Source: Clostridium peptidivorans
Lineage (GTDB): Bacteria; Bacillota; Clostridia; Clostridiales; Clostridiaceae
Reading direction: 5' to 3'
NCBI RefSeq assembly: GCF_900205925.1
Contig: NZ_OAOD01000011.1
Location: forward strand, 56,803 to 120,802
Length of the DNA stretch: 64,000 bases
Within the stretch, counting starts at the first letter, position 1. Every line of letters begins with the position of its first letter. Under the pieces are notes generated by a model, which made no database searches, was not told where the DNA came from, and saw only the letters and a list, made by a program, of their open reading frames with translations. The translations under genes were made by a program, and so were the position numbers. This document shows positions 16,567 to 26,053 of the stretch, piece after piece.

Positions 16567-17217
16567 ATGAGAATGCATAAAAAAAATGGATATGTATTAG
16601 GTGCTGCTATGGTAGCTACTGCAGCTGGTATAGGTACTCTAATATACAAAACAGTTAATAAAAAGTCCGATGATAACCAATATGAAGATAAAGCAGGAAC
16701 AATAGAAATTGAAGAATTTGAAGATCTTCCAGGCAATGGAGAAATCTATGGAAACTTTAATAAAGCTAACAACATGAATACTTTTACAAATACTTCTACA
16801 GATACAAATACTCCTGTAAACACTTTTGCAAACATAAATTACGGTGAAGATAATGAAATGAAAAATAATATAAACATAGATCAAAATGTAAGTAAAAATT
16901 TTCAGGAAGAAGCTAAAAAAGATAGAGAGAATTTAACTAATTTATGGAAACGAGATTTTGATGCAACACTCAAAGGGGCTCCTAAAAATCCTGAAAAAGA
17001 ATCTAACACTTTAGGTACAAATAATACATTTACAAATACCACTACTGAAAATGCCACCACAGTGAATTCTTCACCAACTTTAAGTTATACTGTAGGCGAA
17101 GCAATGCATGATGCACTTAATAATAGCGTTAATTCAAATAATGATAATGATGATTCCTTTAATAAAAAAAATGCTGAGGCAACTAAAAATTATTATGATC
17201 AATATAAGAGAAATTAA
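16567..17217 (+). CDS. Membrane-anchored Asn/Thr-rich hypothetical protein
   Basis: 216 residues, not recognised. A short basic N-terminus (MRMHKKNG) leads into one hydrophobic helix at about 8-27 (YVLGAAMVATAAGIGTLIYK). An acidic stretch (IEIEEFEDLPG) follows, then a low-complexity Asn/Thr region with repeated NTFTNT/NTFAN-like units, and an RDNL-type helical patch near 120-135. It looks like a cytoplasmic or surface tail on a single anchor. GGAGGAATAAC site, own promoter region and terminator. The low-complexity codons are a likely site of length variation. Confidence 0.6.
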   Translation: MRMHKKNGYVLGAAMVATAAGIGTLIYKTVNKKSDDNQYEDKAGTIEIEEFEDLPGNGEIYGNFNKANNMNTFTNTSTDTNTPVNTFANINYGEDNEMKNNINIDQNVSKNFQEEAKKDRENLTNLWKRDFDATLKGAPKNPEKESNTLGTNNTFTNTTTENATTVNSSPTLSYTVGEAMHDALNNSVNSNNDNDDSFNKKNAEATKNYYDQYKRN

Positions 17218-17240
17218 AGGGATGCCATTTAGCATCCCTT
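17215..17240. terminator. Bidirectional terminator
   Basis: AAAGGGATGC/GCATCCCTTT hairpin with TTTAATTTTC on the plus side, between the convergent hypothetical and Na/Pi genes. Confidence 0.85.
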
Positions 17241-17248
17241 TTAATTTT

Positions 17249-18913
17249 CTAGTTTTCCCCAAGTATTTGATTTACCATAGCACTTTCGTTTAACTTATTC
17301 AAGTGATTTATATCAAGTACTGCTTCTGCTATATTTAATGAATGGTCTCCTATTCTTTCAAAGTTACTTAATATATCAAGATATATTGCACTTACTCTTG
17401 CTTCACAAGTAGCCCTACTAAGTCTCTTTATATCATTGTCTCTTAATAATTCTTGAACTTTATCTATCTTCTCTTCTACCTCATATACAGACTTTGCAAG
17501 TTGTATATTGTTATTTTCAAAACTTCCAGTGGCTCTAGTAAGAGCATCTAAAGTATATCCATATAATGATTGAAGTTCTTCCATAGCTTCCTCTGAAAAT
17601 ATAAGTCTTTTATTTAGCTTTTCTCTAGATAAATCTGATACGTTTTTAGCATGGTCTCCTATACGCTCTATATCCTTTACCACATGGAACATAGAAGTAA
17701 CTATATCAACCTGTTGTTTTGAAAGGTCTTCATTAGATAGTTTTACTAAAAACTTAGTTATCTCTTCTTCTAATAAATCTATAAAGTCTTCAGTTTCTCC
17801 AACTTTTTTAATTAATTCCTCATCACCATTTTTTAGTGATTCAACTGCCATTTCAAGGCACCCTTTAGCTTTCTGAGCCATATGTACTATTTCTTTTTCA
17901 CATTGTCCTACCGCTATAACAGGAGTTTCAAGTAATCTATCATCTATATATTGTACACCTAACTTTTCTTCTATTTCTTCTCCTGGAATAACTTTATTTG
18001 CAAAGGCTACTAAATACTTTATAAACCAAATTTGTATTAAAACATTAGCTATATTAAAGAAAGTATGTGCATTTGCAATTTGTGCTGCTACATTATCTGG
18101 TGTTAATGCTGTAATAAAATAATTTACAGGTTTTAATAAGAACATAAATATAATTGTACCCATAATATTAAAACTTAAATGTATAACAGCTGCTTTTCTA
18201 GCATTTTTGTTTGTTCCTATACTTGATAAAAGTGCAGTTGCACAAGTTCCTATATTATCTCCAAAGAGTACAGGTAATGCTACCGTTAAAGGCAGTACTC
18301 CATTTTGTGCTAACGCCATAAGTATTCCTATAGTAGCTGCTGAACTTTGCACTACCGCTGTAAGTCCTAGTCCAACTAATACTCCTAAAAATGGATTAAA
18401 GGATAATGTAGCTACAAGGCTCTTAAATCCCTCAGATTTAGCAAGTGGTTCCATTGAACCGGACATAGATTTCATACCTAAGAATAGTATACCTATTCCT
18501 AATATTATACTTCCTATTTCTTTTACTTTGCCGCCCTTAGAAAAAATAACTATAAGTGCACCTATTCCTACAAATAAAGGAGCTATTTCAGTTAAGTTTA
18601 AAGCAACCAACTGTCCTGTAATGGTTGTCCCAATATTAGCACCCATTATAACTCCTGCGGCTTGATATAAATTCATAATTCCTGCATTAACAAAACCAAC
18701 TACCATAACAGTTGTTGCACTACTACTTTGGATTACTGCAGTTACAACTGCTCCTGTAAATACAGCTTTTACTGGATTAGATGCAATTTTACCAAAAAAT
18801 AATTTTAATTTTTCTCCTGCTGCATTTTCTAGGCCATCTCCCATTACTTTCATTCCATAAAGAAATAACCCTAGTCCTCCAAACAATCCAATCAACATTG
18901 ATCCAATATTCAT
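17249..18913 (-). CDS. Na/Pi cotransporter family protein with PhoU-like tail
   Basis: 554 residues; ATG at 18913 has better spacing from GGAAGGAG than the ATG at 18919. Two inverted NaPi repeats carry the family's QSS motifs: TAVIQSSSATTVMVVGF near 60-76 and TAVVQSSAATIGILMAL near 187-203. Eight or more membrane helices reach about 315, and a PhoU-like helical domain fills about 340-540 (DIERIGDHAKNVSD, NFERIGDHSLNIAE). It probably imports phosphate with sodium, with the tail as a control element. A degenerate C repeat lies in the leader. Confidence 0.9.
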   Translation of the reverse strand: MNIGSMLIGLFGGLGLFLYGMKVMGDGLENAAGEKLKLFFGKIASNPVKAVFTGAVVTAVIQSSSATTVMVVGFVNAGIMNLYQAAGVIMGANIGTTITGQLVALNLTEIAPLFVGIGALIVIFSKGGKVKEIGSIILGIGILFLGMKSMSGSMEPLAKSEGFKSLVATLSFNPFLGVLVGLGLTAVVQSSAATIGILMALAQNGVLPLTVALPVLFGDNIGTCATALLSSIGTNKNARKAAVIHLSFNIMGTIIFMFLLKPVNYFITALTPDNVAAQIANAHTFFNIANVLIQIWFIKYLVAFANKVIPGEEIEEKLGVQYIDDRLLETPVIAVGQCEKEIVHMAQKAKGCLEMAVESLKNGDEELIKKVGETEDFIDLLEEEITKFLVKLSNEDLSKQQVDIVTSMFHVVKDIERIGDHAKNVSDLSREKLNKRLIFSEEAMEELQSLYGYTLDALTRATGSFENNNIQLAKSVYEVEEKIDKVQELLRDNDIKRLSRATCEARVSAIYLDILSNFERIGDHSLNIAEAVLDINHLNKLNESAMVNQILGEN

Positions 18914-18973
18914 TTTCATGCTCCTTCCAAATTAATTATAAACAGATACAAATCGATTATCTTAAGTATTTAT

Positions 18974-19043
18974 ATGCACGACTTATAGATATATTTAACT
19001 TTACTATAAATCTTATGCTTCCATTTTATCGAGATGTTCCCCT
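18974..19043 (-). repeat. Structured repeat C, degenerate, in the Na/Pi leader
   Basis: Minus-strand sense GGGGAACATCTCGATAAAAT then GATTTATA..CTATAAGTC and GTGCAT. Hairpin 1 has lost its right arm. The rest of 19044-19211 is A+T-rich without recognisable features. Confidence 0.5.
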
Positions 19044-19211
19044 AATAAATAATATATTAAATTTAACTAAAATAAATAATTCTTAACTTTATTTAACATA
19101 GATTTAACAAAACCACCCCATTTAATTGTTCAAATGGATCTAATTTACATTATAATTAGATGCATTGTTAATTTTGGACGAATTTTGTAAAATCTAATTA
19201 TGGTAAAAATT

Positions 19212-19239
19212 AAGCCATAATATAATTATATTATGGCTT
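19212..19239 (-). terminator. Terminator of the LiaF-like gene
   Basis: Perfect stem AAGCCATAATATA/TATATTATGGCTT, followed on the minus strand by AATTTTTACC. Confidence 0.75.
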
Positions 19240-19254
19240 TAAATTGCTTAAAAT

Positions 19255-19944
19255 TTATTTATAGTTTTTAATATCTATTCCCCCAAAAGCTGCAATACAT
19301 CTCACCTTTAAAACGGGCCTATCATTTAACAAATTTTCTTCATACCCTTTAGTTTTGTTGCTCCAGCCTCCAAATATAGGAATTCCTGTAACAATTACCT
19401 TCCAATCTTCTGGCACTAGTATATTTATCCCTCCAAATGCTGCTGTTAAACCAAGCGCCGCTCCTTCTCTTGCTAATTCACTTTTTCTCAAATCTATATC
19501 TGCTCCTCCAAAAATTGCAGTTACTTTTCCTCCCTTAAAGTTTTTAGATACGTTTTTATTTTCTATTCCTGAAAATAACGTAAAGTAATCTATATATTCA
19601 TCTGAAACTTCCTTTATTTCCCTACCTAGAAAGTTCTTATTTGAACGAGAAAAAATTATCTTTATTCCTATTATTATAAATACTATAGGCCATAATAACG
19701 ATCCTAAACTTTGGGTTATAATCCCTAGTTCTCTTAATTGAAAAAAAGCTCCTATTCCTATTATTATAAGTCCACTTGTATTAGAAATTGATTTATTTGT
19801 AATTTGTATCAATCCAATAAAAATTATTATTAATGGCCACCAAAGAGAGATTATATCTCCAAAATCCCATATTCCAAGTTGATTAAACAAAGTTCCAATT
19901 CCTATAAATATAAATATTAATCCTAAGACCGATTTTTGTTTCAT
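19255..19944 (-). CDS. LiaF-like membrane protein
   Basis: 229 residues from ATG at 19944 after GTGAGG. Four hydrophobic helices lie in the first 100 residues (IFIFIGIGTLFNQLGIWDFG, LWWPLIIIFIGLIQI and two more). A C-terminal DUF2154/LiaF-type beta domain covers about 120-229 with glycine-rich strands (AIFGGADIDLRKSEL, AAFGGINILVPEDWKV, AAFGGIDIKNYK). In Bacillus, LiaF restrains the LiaRS envelope-stress system. No LiaRS pair is beside it, so the role may be purely structural. Alone on its transcript. Confidence 0.75.
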   Translation of the reverse strand: MKQKSVLGLIFIFIGIGTLFNQLGIWDFGDIISLWWPLIIIFIGLIQITNKSISNTSGLIIIGIGAFFQLRELGIITQSLGSLLWPIVFIIIGIKIIFSRSNKNFLGREIKEVSDEYIDYFTLFSGIENKNVSKNFKGGKVTAIFGGADIDLRKSELAREGAALGLTAAFGGINILVPEDWKVIVTGIPIFGGWSNKTKGYEENLLNDRPVLKVRCIAAFGGIDIKNYK

Positions 19945-20122
19945 TTTTTCTATCCTCACTTAATTTATTATTTTCTAAATTAATTATATACTACTTTCTT
20001 ACTAATAGAAGTCATTTTTATTATATTCCTATAAACATTCCATAATATTATTATAATTTTTATTTTAAATAAGGACAAAATAAAGATGTACTTAAAAATA
20101 AACTTTGAATGGAGGGTTTTAA

Positions 20123-20485
20123 ATGGATAATAAACAGTGTAGAGATAAGGAAACTGAAAACAGAATAGAAGAATTAGTAAATGTAGTAGAAAATCATACA
20201 CGTACTGAAAGACACTTAGAGCAGCATTCAGATATTTCTTCACCTGAGCAGTTGTCTAATGCACAAAACATTCAACAAATTAGAGAAGATAATATAAATA
20301 GTTTAAAAAATAAAATAGTATATAATGACGGTGGTCCAACAGAAGAAAAAGAAAATATTAAAAAAAATATAGAGTTTACTAATGGATATATCAGACATAA
20401 CAAAGACCATATGAATGAAAATCAACTTGAAAACATGTTAGAAAAACAGGAAAATCGTCACGAAAAACTAAACGAACTTCAATAA
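20123..20485 (+). CDS. Small hydrophilic helical hypothetical protein
   Basis: 120 residues, strongly charged, rich in Glu, Asn and Lys, with heptad-like helices (ENRIEELVNVVENHTRTERHL; ENQLENMLEKQENRHEKLNEL). No cysteine pair, membrane helix or signal. The start follows GGAGGG. I do not recognise a family. The composition is like small clostridial spore or stress proteins, but this is only a resemblance. Confidence 0.6.
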   Translation: MDNKQCRDKETENRIEELVNVVENHTRTERHLEQHSDISSPEQLSNAQNIQQIREDNINSLKNKIVYNDGGPTEEKENIKKNIEFTNGYIRHNKDHMNENQLENMLEKQENRHEKLNELQ

Positions 20486-20519
20486 AAAATGAGAAACATT
20501 TTTTAGTTACTATTATAAA

Positions 20520-20589
20520 GGTACAAGAGATTAGGACTTAGAAGAAACTTTATATAATAAAATTTCTACGTTCCCTAGTTTCTTGTACC
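20520..20589. terminator. Long nested hairpin between convergent genes
   Basis: Outer arms GGTACAAGAGATTAGG and CCCTAGTTTCTTGTACC; inner arms GAAGAAACTTTAT and ATAAAATTTCTAC. It follows copZ on one side and the helical hypothetical on the other; a short AAAAAATG/CATTTTTT hairpin at 20484-20504 precedes it. Probably a bidirectional terminator, though U-tracts are weak. Confidence 0.5.
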
Positions 20590-20631
20590 AATTTTTAAAA
20601 CCTTAAATAGGAAATTTACTTTCCAATTTGA

Positions 20632-20838
20632 TTATTCTATAGTTATTACTTCATATCCTGCTTCTGCAACTACTCTTTTTATTTCATCATTACTTACTTC
20701 ATCATCAAATCTTCCTACAAGTGTTTTACTTTCAAGATTTCCCTCTAAATTTTCTCCACCTAATTCAAGTAATGCATTTTTAACGTGACTAAGGCAATGC
20801 ATGCAAGTCATTCCTTCAACTATAATTTTTTTTCTCAT
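20632..20838 (-). CDS. copZ: Copper chaperone, heavy-metal-associated domain
   Basis: 68 residues, a single HMA domain. The metal site is GMTCMHC at 9-15; the fold pattern continues LSHVKNALLELGG and ends EAGYEVITIE. It carries Cu(I) in the cytoplasm to CopA. It is 40 nt downstream of copA in the csoR operon. The intervening Met-His between the cysteines is typical of Gram-positive CopZ. Confidence 0.9.
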   Translation of the reverse strand: MRKKIIVEGMTCMHCLSHVKNALLELGGENLEGNLESKTLVGRFDDEVSNDEIKRVVAEAGYEVITIE

Positions 20839-20878
20839 TTTTATTTCTCCTTTCTTTCTTAGGCTTTTTATTATATTG

Positions 20879-23308
20879 TTATAGCTTTAAGGTTTTTAAC
20901 CTTAATGCGTTTAGCAGCACGGAAACTGAACTTAAGCTCATTGCAGCTCCTGCAATCATAGGATTTAATAGTGGACCTCCGAACACATGAAGTATACCCA
21001 TTGCTACTGGTATTCCTATAGTATTATACCCAAATGCCCAAAATAAATTTTGCTTTATATTTATTATTGTCTTCTTACTTAAAAGAATAGCTCTTGGTAC
21101 ATCCATGAGATCACTTCTCATAAGAACTATGTCAGCAGATTCTATTGCCACATCTGTGCCTGACCCAATAGCAATACCTATATCTGCCTGTGCTAAAGCC
21201 GGAGCATCATTTATTCCATCCCCTACCATTGCTACTTTTTCACCTTCCTTTTGAAGCTTTTTCACTTCATTTGCCTTATCTTGAGGTAATACTTCAGATA
21301 GCACTCTATCTATTCCTACCTGCCTCGCAATAGCTTCTGCAGTTCTTTTATTATCTCCAGTAATCATTGCTACTTCTATTCCAAGTTTATGCATTTCTTC
21401 TACTGCCATTTTACTTGTTTCCTTTAATTTATCTGCCACTGCAATTATGCCTATTATTCTTTCAGATAAAGCTACATACATAGGAGTTTTTCCATCTTCC
21501 GCAAGCCTTTCAGATACTTTTTCTATTTCCTTTGTTAAAAGATTTTTTTCATCCATTAACTTTTTATTACCTAAGAAAATATCTTTCCCATCTATTTTAA
21601 CTTCTATTCCTTTTCCTGGAACTGCCTTAAATTCGCCAGTCTCCTTAAATTTAACACTTCTTTCTTCTGCATTTTTTACTATGGCTTCTCCTAATGGATG
21701 TTCTGAATTTTTTTCTCCACTAGCTGCCAGTATCAATAATTCTTCTTCATTAAAATTAAAAGTAATTATATCTGTAACTTCAGGTTTACCTTGAGTTATA
21801 GTTCCTGTCTTATCTAAAACTACTGTTTTTATATGATGAGCACTTTCTAAAGCTTCTCCACTCTTTATAAGTATTCCGTATTCCGCCCCCTTGCCTGTAC
21901 CTACCATTATAGCTGTAGGAGTTGCCAATCCAAGGGCACAAGGACATGCTATTACAAGTACTGATATAAATATAGTTAATGCAAATGTATTAGTTTCACC
22001 ATATAGTTTCCACCCTACAGAAGAAAGTATTGCAAGCATTATTACTATAGGTACAAAATATCCAGATATAATATCTGCAAGTCTTGCTATAGGCGCCTTG
22101 CTTCCTTGAGCTTCCTCAACTAATTTTATAATTTGGGATAGTACTGTATCCTTTCCTACTTTAGTAGCTTCATATTTTACAGATCCATTTTTATTTATAC
22201 TTCCACCTATTACTCTATCTCCCTTTGTTTTTTCCACTGGAATACTTTCTCCAGTAAGCATTGATTCATCTATAGAAGTAATACCGTCTACTATTACACC
22301 ATCTACAGGAATCTTTTCTCCTGGTCTTACCATAACTATATTCCCTACTTCTACTTCATCTATAGATATTTCAGACTCTACTCCATCTTTTATAACTCGA
22401 GCTGTTTTAGGTGCAAGACCCATGAGTTTTTTAATTGCTTCAGATGTTCTCCCTTTACTTCTTGCTTCTAAATATTTGCCTAAAGTTATTAATGTAAGAA
22501 TAACTGCCGCTGATTCAAAATAAAGATTATGTGCTGCATGATGACTTCCCATAAATATTTTATACATAGAATATAAGCTATATACAAATGCAGCCAAAGT
22601 ACCTATTGCTATAAGCGAGTCCATATTAGGCTCTTTTCTTATTAATGTTTTAAATCCTACCCTGTAAAACTTAGCCCCTAAAACCATAACAGGTATAGTT
22701 AAAGCAAGCTGAATTACTGCAAATACTTTAGGATTTATGTCAGGACTTATAAAATCTGGCACAGGAATTCCTATCATAGGTCCCATAGCTATATATAGAA
22801 GAGGAACTGTAAGTATGGCAGATAGTATAAATCTCTTCCACAAATCGTCCATTTCCTTTTCCTTTTTTTCTTGATGAACATCCTTAGTTTCTTCTTCTAT
22901 CAATTTGTATCCTGATTTTTCTACAGCTTTTTTAATTTCACTTATACTAGCTATTTCGGGATCATAGGTAACTGTTAATTTTTCTAAGGCTAAATTTACA
23001 TTCGCCTCTACAATACCTTCTACTCTTTTACAAGCTCTTTCTACCGCTTTAGAACAAGATGCACATGTCATCCCTTCCACTGAAAACATTTTAGTTTGAG
23101 TTTCTGTAAAAGCCTTATATCCTGCTTTTTCAATAAAGGCTTTAACTTCTTCTAAATTTACCTTTTCATCTTCAAAATCTATCATAAGTTTTTCTGTCGC
23201 AAAATTTACATTAGCTTCTTTTATTCCATCGACTTTTTTCGCAGCTCTTTCTACCGCCTTTGCGCAAGCCGAACAAGTCATTCCTTCTATTTTAAGAATT
23301 TTCCTCAA
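20879..23308 (-). CDS. copA: Copper-exporting P1B-type ATPase
   Basis: 809 residues from a TTG start behind GGTGGGGG. Two N-terminal HMA domains carry GMTCSAC (9-15) and GMTCASC (about 78-84). Membrane helices begin near 165. The transport motif CPC is in [15 protein letters not shown] (about 466). The phosphorylation site is in DKTGTITQG (about 505) and the hinge in [19 protein letters not shown] (about 700). The CPC and [12 protein letters not shown] motifs point to Cu(I)/Ag(I) export. It sits between the LDCC peptide and copZ under a CsoR-type operator. Confidence 0.95.
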   Translation of the reverse strand: MRKILKIEGMTCSACAKAVERAAKKVDGIKEANVNFATEKLMIDFEDEKVNLEEVKAFIEKAGYKAFTETQTKMFSVEGMTCASCSKAVERACKRVEGIVEANVNLALEKLTVTYDPEIASISEIKKAVEKSGYKLIEEETKDVHQEKKEKEMDDLWKRFILSAILTVPLLYIAMGPMIGIPVPDFISPDINPKVFAVIQLALTIPVMVLGAKFYRVGFKTLIRKEPNMDSLIAIGTLAAFVYSLYSMYKIFMGSHHAAHNLYFESAAVILTLITLGKYLEARSKGRTSEAIKKLMGLAPKTARVIKDGVESEISIDEVEVGNIVMVRPGEKIPVDGVIVDGITSIDESMLTGESIPVEKTKGDRVIGGSINKNGSVKYEATKVGKDTVLSQIIKLVEEAQGSKAPIARLADIISGYFVPIVIMLAILSSVGWKLYGETNTFALTIFISVLVIACPCALGLATPTAIMVGTGKGAEYGILIKSGEALESAHHIKTVVLDKTGTITQGKPEVTDIITFNFNEEELLILAASGEKNSEHPLGEAIVKNAEERSVKFKETGEFKAVPGKGIEVKIDGKDIFLGNKKLMDEKNLLTKEIEKVSERLAEDGKTPMYVALSERIIGIIAVADKLKETSKMAVEEMHKLGIEVAMITGDNKRTAEAIARQVGIDRVLSEVLPQDKANEVKKLQKEGEKVAMVGDGINDAPALAQADIGIAIGSGTDVAIESADIVLMRSDLMDVPRAILLSKKTIINIKQNLFWAFGYNTIGIPVAMGILHVFGGPLLNPMIAGAAMSLSSVSVLLNALRLKTLKL

Positions 23309-23329
23309 ATTCCCCCACCTCTCTTATAA

Positions 23330-23467
23330 TTATTTATTTTTATTATTATCTTTCTTATTTTTATCATTATTGCTATTTAATCCACAGCAATCCAATTTAT
23401 TAGTTCCAAAAGTTTTATTATTTTGTTCTGCAATCCTTCTTATAAACTTTTTTAAGAATTTTTTCAT
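23330..23467 (-). CDS. 45-residue LDCC-motif putative metal-binding peptide
   Basis: Short gene: ATG at 23467 with GGAG 8 nt upstream, stop TAA at 23330. A basic amphipathic N-terminus (MKKFLKKFIRRIAEQ) precedes NKLDCCGLN with a cysteine pair, then an Asn/Lys tail. The sequence matches small clostridial proteins annotated for an LDCC motif and presumed metal binding. It lies 20 nt after csoR and 21 nt before copA with its own ribosome site, so it is very likely expressed with the copper genes. Direct copper binding by the CC pair is inference. Confidence 0.75.
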   Translation of the reverse strand: MKKFLKKFIRRIAEQNNKTFGTNKLDCCGLNSNNDKNKKDNNKNK

Positions 23468-23487
23468 AATTATATCTCCTTTAATTA

Positions 23488-23754
23488 TTACTTTTGAATA
23501 AGCTTTTCTAAAACTCCTATAATCTCATCCACCTTTTCTTCTCCATTATTATTCACAAAGGCATGTTTTACACAATGATTTAAATGTTGCTTTAGTATAA
23601 GCATATTTGCTCTTTTTAATAGAGCTTGTGAGGCTATTATTTGATTAGATATATCTATACAATATCTACCATCTTCTAACATTTTTATTATTCCATCTAT
23701 TTGGCCCTTACAGGTTTTTAAGGATTGCATTGCTTTTTTTTGTTCTTCATTCAA
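23488..23754 (-). CDS. csoR: CsoR-type copper-sensing repressor
   Basis: 88 residues, DUF156/CsoR fold. The Cu(I)-binding Cys-His-Cys triad is visible: RYCID near 36-40 and LKQHLNHCVKHAF near 58-70. ATG after GGAGGGAGG. First gene of csoR-LDCC-copA-copZ, with a palindromic G/C-rich operator directly upstream. Cu(I) binding should release the operator and induce the export genes. Relatives FrmR and RcnR have different ligand sets; context strongly favours copper. Confidence 0.9.
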   Translation of the reverse strand: MNEEQKKAMQSLKTCKGQIDGIIKMLEDGRYCIDISNQIIASQALLKRANMLILKQHLNHCVKHAFVNNNGEEKVDEIIGVLEKLIQK

Positions 23755-23770
23755 TTTTCAATTCCTCCCT

Positions 23771-23790
23771 CCCCCCCCAGTGGGGGTGAT
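23771..23790. promoter_or_regulatory. csoR: CsoR-type operator
   Basis: CCCCCCCCAGTGGGGGTGAT, a C-tract/G-tract palindrome very unlike the surrounding A+T-rich DNA. It has the form of known CsoR sites (CCCCCAGTGGGG core) and lies just downstream of the -10, overlapping the ribosome-site side. Confidence 0.75.
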
Positions 23791-23800
23791 ATTTGATTTT

Positions 23801-23829
23801 ATTATATACTCATTAAGTATATTTTTCAA
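23801..23829 (-). promoter_or_regulatory. Promoter of the copper operon
   Basis: Minus strand TTGAAA (23829-23824), 17-nt spacer, TATAAT (23806-23801). The start of transcription would fall about 4-5 nt before the operator. Confidence 0.65.
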
Positions 23830-23896
23830 GTATAAATTTTATCTTTTTTTAAATTTTGTAATACATCTATTACAATCAATCCTTTTATCAAATTAT

Positions 23897-23932
23897 AAGA
23901 AGCAGATAAACTTAAAAGTTTATCTGCTTCTT
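23897..23932 (-). terminator. Terminator overlapping the GNAT gene end
   Basis: Seventeen-bp stem AAGAAGCAGATAAACTT/AAGTTTATCTGCTTCTT. Its right arm encodes the last residues (IRSR) and the stop of the GNAT gene. Confidence 0.7.
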
Positions 23933-24477
23933 ATTTTTCCCCATTCACTATCTAATATCCCGTATACATACATGTCATACCATATTCCATCTCTTTTAAT
24001 AGTTTCTCTTAATATCCCTTCTCTTTTAAATCCAAGTTTTTCATATAATCTTATAGCTTCTTCATTATAACTTATTGTTTCAAGTTGAAGTCTATGTAAA
24101 TTTAATTCTCTAAATGCAAAGTCTATTATAAGAGATAATCCTTCGGTACCATATCCCTTTCCACGATAATTACTGTTTCCTATTCCCAGTCCAAGCCATC
24201 CAAATCTATTATTCCAATTTATTCTATCTATTTCTATATACCCTATAAATTCACTTTCTTCTTTGGTGCGAAGTGCAAAAAAATAGTTATTTGGATTATT
24301 TACTTCTCCTAAAAGCCATTCTTTTATTCTTCCTTTATACATTGGTGCAGCAGCATTAAAATCAAATTTTCTTAAAAACTCGGTATCCTCATACCATTCC
24401 ACAATTATGTCTATATCTTCTTCTTTTAATGATGTTATTTTTAATTTTTCACTTTTTAGCAAGTTATTTTCTAGCAT
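23920..24477 (-). CDS. GNAT acetyltransferase, RimJ/RimL type
   Basis: 185 residues. It begins LKSEKLKITSLKEEDIDIIV, as in RimJ/RimL/SpeG-like proteins. The acetyl-CoA motif is GIGNSNYRGKGYGTEGLSLII around 97-117, followed by LHRLQLETISYNEEAIRLYEKLGFKREG (split here by family convention). ATG after GGAGG. It may acetylate protein N-termini or small amines; target unknown. The stop codon is embedded in the terminator stem, so coding and termination sequences are shared. Confidence 0.85.
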   Translation of the reverse strand: MLENNLLKSEKLKITSLKEEDIDIIVEWYEDTEFLRKFDFNAAAPMYKGRIKEWLLGEVNNPNNYFFALRTKEESEFIGYIEIDRINWNNRFGWLGLGIGNSNYRGKGYGTEGLSLIIDFAFRELNLHRLQLETISYNEEAIRLYEKLGFKREGILRETIKRDGIWYDMYVYGILDSEWGKIRSR

Positions 24478-24745
24478 TCATTATTCCTCCCATAAATACT
24501 TTTCTAATATCTATATAATTATAATCCATATATATAATTGCATCAATTACCCTTATTCATGGATAATTTCATACATATAATTTTTAAAACGGCTAAATTT
24601 AATCAATTTTATAAATATTAACATTTTGTTAAATTAATTAAATTTTCTGTGTATTTGTGAAAATATTGTTTCTACTTCTCAATTATGATAAACTTAAATT
24701 GTTGAATTTTTAACATATCTATTATGCAATTTATTCACTTATTAT

Positions 24746-24815
24746 AAAATTATCAAATATACAAATTCCATGCAAAATTGTCAAATATACAAATTTCACA
24801 TAAATTTGTCGAACA
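24746..24815 (+). repeat. 28-bp direct repeats before the antiporter gene
   Basis: Units start at 24746, 24774 and 24802 (partial): AAAATTATCAAATATACAAA / AAAATTGTCAAATATACAAA / AAATTTGTCGAAC. Possible regulator binding array. The remainder of 24478-24745 is A+T-rich DNA with no gene I can support. Confidence 0.5.
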
Positions 24816-24828
24816 AGGAGGAAATAGT

Positions 24829-26037
24829 ATGTCAATAGAATTTTTAATGGATATAGTAATTATCCTATTGAGCACTAAATTATTTGGGCTATTAGCTAAA
24901 CGATTTCAAATGCCTCAAGTAGTTGGCGCACTTTTGGCTGGACTTATAATAGGACCTGCACTTTTAGGATTAGTTCATTCCAGTGATTTCTTATCTAAAC
25001 TTTCTAAATTAGGTGTACTTCTTTTGATGTTTACAGCTGGTCTTGAAACCGATTTAGATGAACTTAAAAAGAGCGGTAAAGCTTCATTTATTATTGCTAT
25101 TGCTGGTGTAGTAGTACCTTTGGTAGGTGGACTTGCAGTGGCTGGTTTCTTTAACAATGATGGAAAGCCTTTTAGCGGAGATTTACAAACTCTTCTTCAA
25201 AATATATTTATAGGTATAGTACTAACAGCTACATCTGTTAGTATTACGGTAGAAACTCTTCAAGAAATGGGAAAATTAAAAACTCCTTCTGGTACAGCAA
25301 TCCTTGGAGCAGCCATAATAGACGACATTTTAGGTATTGTACTTTTAACTATTGTTACAAGTGTTTCTAATCCATCCGTAGATATTAAAGTAGTTTTATT
25401 TAAAATTGCAGCTTTCTTTGTTGTTTCAGCAGTTGTAGGAGTATTATTTTATCGTGGATTTAATAAATTATCTTCTATAACACAAGATAAGAAAGACCTA
25501 TCTATATTTGCTTTAATATTTTGCTTTACAATGTCCTTTGGTGCTGAACACTTCTTTGGGGTAGCAGATATTACTGGTGCATATATTGCAGGTTTAGTTT
25601 TATCTAAAACAAAAGAAGCTCATAGCACAATGGCAACTGTAGAAACTATATCAACTACATTCTTATCTCCAATGTTCTTTGCAAATATTGGTATAGGCAC
25701 TGTAATAACTGGTATGAATACGAAAATGGTAATATTCACCGCCCTACTCCTAGTAGTAGCTATATTAAGTAAAGTAGTTGGCTGTAACTTAGGTGCTAGA
25801 GCTTGTGGATACTCTAAAGAGGAATCTCTTCAAATCGGTACTGGAATGATATCTAGAGGAGAAGTTGCTTTAATAGTTGCAAATATTGGTGTATCAATGA
25901 ATCTTATGAAAGAAGAATATTTTGCACCACTTATTTTAGTAGTTATAGTTACAACAATTATAACTCCAATACTATTAAAAGTTGTTTATGCTGATAAGAA
26001 AGAATCTGAAAAAGATGCTATCTTAGAAACTGCATAA
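24829..26037 (+). CDS. CPA2-family cation/proton antiporter
   Basis: 402 residues from ATG at 24829 after AAGGAGG (an in-frame start at 24778 would extend into the direct repeats). Twelve to thirteen hydrophobic helices. Family blocks: RFQMPQVVGALLAGLIIGPALLG near 24-46 and an intramembrane AAIIDDILGIVLLTIV near 163-178, with the paired acidic residues of CPA2 exchangers. No C-terminal RCK/TrkA domain. It likely exchanges Na+ or K+ for H+ in pH or salt homeostasis. Monocistronic. Confidence 0.88.
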   Translation: MSIEFLMDIVIILLSTKLFGLLAKRFQMPQVVGALLAGLIIGPALLGLVHSSDFLSKLSKLGVLLLMFTAGLETDLDELKKSGKASFIIAIAGVVVPLVGGLAVAGFFNNDGKPFSGDLQTLLQNIFIGIVLTATSVSITVETLQEMGKLKTPSGTAILGAAIIDDILGIVLLTIVTSVSNPSVDIKVVLFKIAAFFVVSAVVGVLFYRGFNKLSSITQDKKDLSIFALIFCFTMSFGAEHFFGVADITGAYIAGLVLSKTKEAHSTMATVETISTTFLSPMFFANIGIGTVITGMNTKMVIFTALLLVVAILSKVVGCNLGARACGYSKEESLQIGTGMISRGEVALIVANIGVSMNLMKEEYFAPLILVVIVTTIITPILLKVVYADKKESEKDAILETA

Positions 26038-26053
26038 AATATATTTTAAATGC

